NCBI GenBank assembly: GCA_947258465.1
Contig: CAMYIQ010000185.1
Coordinates: 1 to 7,522 of the forward strand
Length of the DNA: 7,522 nt
Reading direction: 5' to 3'
Origin: an uncultured Erythrobacter sp.
GTDB lineage: Bacteria; Pseudomonadota; Alphaproteobacteria; Sphingomonadales; Sphingomonadaceae
Below are positions 4,857 to 7,522 of the stretch, piece after piece (position 1 is the stretch's first letter; each line of letters opens with the position of its first letter). Made by a program: the position numbers and the translations under genes. The notes below the pieces were generated by a model. It ran no database searches, was not told the origin of the DNA, and saw only the letters and a program-made list of their open reading frames with translations.

Positions 4857-6095
4857 ATGCTGAAGACCTGGTTCGAAATTCCGCTGTGGCAGCGTGTACT
4901 GACCGCGCTCATTCTCGGTGTTCTCACCGGCTGGGCCTGGGGGCCGGAAGCGGAAAGCATCAAGTGGATCGGCGATTTCTTCATCAAGTCGATCAAGATG
5001 CTGGTCGTCCCGCTGATCTTCTTCAGCCTGGTCGCGGGCGTCGCCGCCATCGGCGACCTGCGTAAGCTCGGCGCGGTCGGGGGCAGGGCGATGCTGCTGT
5101 TCATCGTTACCGGGCAGATCGCGGTGTGGCTGGGGCTGGGGCTCGGCACGTTCGTCGCGCCGGGTGCAGGCGTCGATACCAGCGCGATCCAGAAGGGCGC
5201 GACCCCCGAACCGCAGGAAACCACGGCGGTCGACATGATCCTTTCGATCGTGCCCGAAAGCCCGGTGCAGGTGATGGCCGATGTCGCCGTGCTGCCGCTA
5301 ATCGTCTTCTCGCTCCTCATCGGCATCGGCATATTGATGGCGGGCAAGGACGGCGAGCCGGTCCAGAAAATCTTCGATAGCGGCGCGGTCATCATGCAGA
5401 AAGTCACCATGCTGGTGATGGAATTGACCCCCTTCGGCGTTTTCGCGCTGATGGCCTGGGTGGCGGGCACGCTGGGCATGGATGCGCTGGTCAGCCTCGC
5501 CAAGCTGGTCGGCCTCAACTATTTCGGCTGCCTGCTGATCATCGTCCTGATCTATGGCAGTATGATCAAGTTCCTCGCGCGTCTGCCGGTGCGCGATTTC
5601 TTCCGCGGCATCGTGGACGCGATGGCGGTGAGCTATTCGACCGCCAGCTCCAATGCGACGCTGCCGGTGACGTTGCGCTGTGCGGAACGCAATCTCGGCG
5701 TCTCGAATTCGGTGGCGAGCTTCGTGATCGCGCTGGGGGCGACGATCAACATGAACGGCACGGCGATGTATCTCGGCCTTGCCACGCTGTTCGGCGCGCA
5801 GATCTTCGGGGTCGACCTGTCGATGGGCGACTATTTCCTCATCTCCATCCTCGCCACGCTCGGCGCGGTCGGCGCGGCGGGTATTCCGGGCGCGGGCCTC
5901 ATCATGATGGCGCTGGTGTTCGGCGCGGTCGGCGTGCCGCTGGAAACGATCGCTTTCGTGGCCGGGGTGGACCGGATCATGGACATGATGCGCACCACCA
6001 CCAATGTCAGCGGCGATGCGGCTGTGGCGACCACGGTGGCCGTGATGACGGGCGAAATCGATACCAGAGAGATGGTGTCGGCGGATGATGTCTAG
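4857..6095 (+). CDS. Dicarboxylate/amino acid:cation symporter (DAACS family)
   Basis: An inner-membrane secondary transporter of the glutamate-transporter fold, 412 residues, close to archaeal GltPh in length. It has eight transmembrane helices and two re-entrant hairpins. Hairpin 1 carries the serine-rich SYSTASSNATLP (259-270). TM7 carries NMNGT (298-302), where the usual motif is NMDGT. Hairpin 2 has GAAGIPGAG (about 339-347). TM8 has VDRIMDMMRTTTNVSGD, with Asp372, Asp376, Arg379, Thr380, Asn383 and Asp387. Arg379 matches the GltPh arginine that holds the side-chain carboxylate, so an acidic substrate (aspartate, glutamate or a C4-dicarboxylate) is expected. The exact substrate and coupling ion are not determined by sequence. 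The ATG at 4857 is chosen over the in-frame TTG at 4818, because GGGAGAG lies 8 bases upstream and LKTWFEIPLWQRVL is a usual start for the family. Its end overlaps the next small gene by 11 bases. Confidence 0.94.
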   Translation: MLKTWFEIPLWQRVLTALILGVLTGWAWGPEAESIKWIGDFFIKSIKMLVVPLIFFSLVAGVAAIGDLRKLGAVGGRAMLLFIVTGQIAVWLGLGLGTFVAPGAGVDTSAIQKGATPEPQETTAVDMILSIVPESPVQVMADVAVLPLIVFSLLIGIGILMAGKDGEPVQKIFDSGAVIMQKVTMLVMELTPFGVFALMAWVAGTLGMDALVSLAKLVGLNYFGCLLIIVLIYGSMIKFLARLPVRDFFRGIVDAMAVSYSTASSNATLPVTLRCAERNLGVSNSVASFVIALGATINMNGTAMYLGLATLFGAQIFGVDLSMGDYFLISILATLGAVGAAGIPGAGLIMMALVFGAVGVPLETIAFVAGVDRIMDMMRTTTNVSGDAAVATTVAVMTGEIDTREMVSADDV

Positions 6096-6396
6096 CGCGC
6101 TTAGCCCCTATGCCAAGGGCCGGAAGCATATGTGGCTGATGCTTGCTTCGGCGTCGGCGGTAATTTGGGGGGTGCCCTCGATACTATCGCTGCTCGACCT
6201 TTCGTTCGACACGGTCATGGCAATCACGTTGCCATTTATGGGTGTGCTCTTGGTTCTTGGATTGCGCTCACTATTCATCAAGAGCCCTTCCTGTGGGCGA
6301 TCTCTTTTCATGCGAGATTGGTTGGGCATCACAATTACGACGGTCTGGCCTGCTCGTGAATGTGGCAAGTGCGGTCGTGATCTAACTGGGTCCTAG
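6085..6396 (+). CDS. Small two-helix membrane protein with cysteine-pair C-terminus
   Basis: A 103-residue protein I cannot assign to a named family. Two hydrophobic segments are visible, about residues 16-37 (MWLMLASASAVIWGVPSIL) and 42-64 (DTVMAITLPFMGVLLVLGL). The C-terminal tail contains SPSCGRSLF (67-75) and, 17 residues later, ECGKCGRDLTG (92-102). The second part looks like a rubredoxin-like zinc knuckle (C-x-x-C-G). The first looks like CPxCGxSLF with the first Cys replaced by Ser67, so a four-Cys zinc ribbon would have only three ligands. The start overlaps the symporter end by 11 bases (or 8 if the second ATG is used), suggesting co-translation; there is no strong ribosome site. Its TAG stop shares a CTAG palindrome with the stop of the convergent nth gene. 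Composition is clearly less GC-rich than that of its neighbours (29/60 at 6181-6240), so it may be a recent arrival or a decaying gene. Confidence 0.62.
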   Translation: MMSSALSPYAKGRKHMWLMLASASAVIWGVPSILSLLDLSFDTVMAITLPFMGVLLVLGLRSLFIKSPSCGRSLFMRDWLGITITTVWPARECGKCGRDLTGS

Positions 6397-7043
6397 CGCC
6401 CCTTCGGCTTCTCCAGCACCTTCTTGCGGTAGCTGCACAAATCCACGACCTTGCACCGCCAACACTCGGGCGTGCGCGCCTTGCACACGTACCGCCCGTG
6501 CAGGATCAGCCAGTGATGCGCGCCGAGGCGGAAGGGCTGGGGGACGCGTTTTTCGAGTTTCGCCTCGACCTGTTCGGGCGTCTTGCCCTTGGCGAGGCCG
6601 GTGCGATTTCCGACGCGCAGGATATGCGTGTCGACCGCGAAGGTCTCATGCCCGAACCAGCAATTGAGCACGACATTGGCGGTCTTGCGGCCCACGCCGG
6701 GCAGGCGGACGAGGTCCTCGCGCGTGTCGGGAACCTCGCCGCCATATTCGTCGACCAGCAACTGGCTAAGCGCGATCACGTTCTTCGCCTTGGAGTTGAA
6801 CAGGCCGATCGTCTTGATGTGCTCTTTCAGACCCTCCTCGCCCAATTCCAGCATCGCTTGCGGCGTCTCGACCTCGCGGAACAGCGCGCGCGTGGCCTTG
6901 TTCACGCCGACATCGGTCGCCTGCGCAGACAGCGCCACGGCCACCACGAGCTGGTAGCAATTGCCATATTCCAGCTCGGTCTCGGGCGAGGGATTATCCT
7001 CCGCCAGCCGCCGGAAAAACTCGAAAATCTGGTCTTTGGTCAT
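6393..7043 (-). CDS. nth: Endonuclease III, iron-sulfur DNA glycosylase/AP lyase
   Basis: Nth starts base-excision repair by cutting out oxidised pyrimidines such as thymine glycol and then nicking the abasic strand. The protein has 216 residues. The helix-hairpin-helix LPGVGRKTANVV carries catalytic Lys120. Asp138 follows in AVDTHILRV, the helper aspartate. The C-terminal [4Fe-4S] loop has Cys187, Cys194, Cys197 and Cys203 with C-x6-C-x2-C-x5-C spacing. These positions agree with E. coli endonuclease III numbering as I remember it. The frame continues upstream to 7259, but that part is channel DNA. The ATG at 7043 gives the family N-terminus MTKDQIFEFFRRLAEDNP. The upstream channel gene stops in an ATGA overlap with this start and there is little ribosome-site signal, so translational coupling is likely. 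The last codons are convergent with the small membrane gene, overlapping by 4 bases. Confidence 0.97.
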   Translation of the reverse strand: MTKDQIFEFFRRLAEDNPSPETELEYGNCYQLVVAVALSAQATDVGVNKATRALFREVETPQAMLELGEEGLKEHIKTIGLFNSKAKNVIALSQLLVDEYGGEVPDTREDLVRLPGVGRKTANVVLNCWFGHETFAVDTHILRVGNRTGLAKGKTPEQVEAKLEKRVPQPFRLGAHHWLILHGRYVCKARTPECWRCKVVDLCSYRKKVLEKPKGR

Positions 7044-7522
7044 AGGTCGGTCTTGGTCTCGATTTCTTCGAGCGCCCGGCGAACCGCTTCGCGCCGGCGC
7101 TGCATCGCGTCGCTGAAAGCCGCCGCGACGATCCCTGTTGGCAGCGCCACCAGCAGCACGCCGCCGACAGCCACCACCATTCCGATCAGGCGCCCGGCGG
7201 GGGTAATCGGATAGACATCGCCATAGCCGACCGTGGTCAGCGTGATGACCGCCCACCACAAGGCGCGGGGAATCGATCCGAAGGCCTGCGGCTGGATCGA
7301 CCCTTCGATCCAGTAGAGCCCCGCCGCGCCCAGCAGCACGAGCACGAAGGCCAAAGTCGCGCAGACCAGCAGATCGTAGCTGCGTTCCTTCAGCGCCCCC
7401 GCAATTTCGCGCATGGCGGCGGAAAAGCGGCTGAATTTCAGAATCGAAACGATCCTGAGCAGTCGGATCACACGCAGCACGGCGGCATTTGCGATGAAGA
7501 AGGGGGCCAGGCTGACCACGAC
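7040..7522 (-). CDS. Voltage-gated potassium channel, C-terminal part (5' end outside window)
   Basis: An inner-membrane six-helix K+ channel subunit; only about 160 C-terminal residues are in the window. The frame is open to the right edge, so the GTG at 7519 should not be taken as the start. The visible part begins at the end of S3, followed by an S4 voltage-sensor helix with regularly spaced arginines and lysine (VLRVIRLLRIVSILKFSRF). S5 is DLLVCATLAFVLVLLGAAGLYW. The pore helix and selectivity filter are TLTTVGYGDVYP, and S6 is GRLIGMVVAVGGVLLVALPTGIVAAAF. The short charged tail QRRREAVRRALEEIETKTDL has no cyclic-nucleotide or RCK domain. TVGYGD is the classical K+ filter. The protein would work as a tetramer. 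Its TGA overlaps the nth ATG (ATGA), so the two form an operon, though no functional link is evident. Confidence 0.93.
   Translation of the reverse strand, partial: VVVSLAPFFIANAAVLRVIRLLRIVSILKFSRFSAAMREIAGALKERSYDLLVCATLAFVLVLLGAAGLYWIEGSIQPQAFGSIPRALWWAVITLTTVGYGDVYPITPAGRLIGMVVAVGGVLLVALPTGIVAAAFSDAMQRRREAVRRALEEIETKTDL

Noticed and set aside
6498..7214. 238-residue plus-strand frame opposite nth
   Set aside because: It is a shadow of nth and the channel, whose catalytic and filter motifs are on the minus strand.

Overview
The window looks like a chromosomal segment of a high-GC alphaproteobacterium, most likely a member of the Sphingomonadales (Erythrobacter/Altererythrobacter type). 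That placement is inference. It rests on the style of the protein sequences, the GC-rich codon use of most genes, and CGTC-headed palindromic intergenic repeats of a kind common in this group. Two stretches are visibly less GC-rich: roughly 1-640 and 6100-6390. Hand counts gave 27/60 G+C at 121-180 and 29/60 at 6181-6240, against 45/60 at 3781-3840 inside dapE.

Layout from left to right. Bases 1-486 hold the 3' part of a MarR-type regulator on the plus strand. It converges on a minus-strand pair, a VOC/glyoxalase-fold protein (1179-1598) followed by a histidine-phosphatase lipoprotein (639-1151). A 384-base divergent intergenic region (1599-1982) follows, holding a paired inverted palindromic repeat and an AT-rich promoter-like stretch. 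The plus strand then carries a glutathione S-transferase (1983-2645), an exported S1/P1 zinc nuclease whose start lies inside the GST gene (2612-3496), dapE (3538-4674), a second paired inverted repeat (4680-4773), a DAACS-family dicarboxylate/amino acid symporter (4857-6095), and a small two-helix membrane protein with a cysteine-pair tail (6085-6396). On the minus strand, converging on that small gene, a voltage-gated K+ channel (cut by the right edge) is followed by nth, endonuclease III, with an ATGA overlap.

The genes do not form one pathway. Recognisable units are VOC plus phosphatase, GST plus nuclease, symporter plus small membrane protein, and channel plus nth. DapE serves lysine and meso-diaminopimelate synthesis, and Nth serves base-excision repair. 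The S1/P1 nuclease may scavenge phosphate or nucleotides outside the cytoplasm, and the symporter may import C4-dicarboxylates or acidic amino acids.

I found no defence island, CRISPR array, prophage, insertion sequence, tRNA or rRNA. The most unusual items are the small membrane protein with an apparently decayed first zinc knuckle, whose stop codon shares a CTAG palindrome with nth; the REPIN-like repeats; the nested GST/nuclease start; the Asp-to-Asn change in the symporter's NMDGT motif; and short upstream reading frames overlapping three plus-strand start codons.
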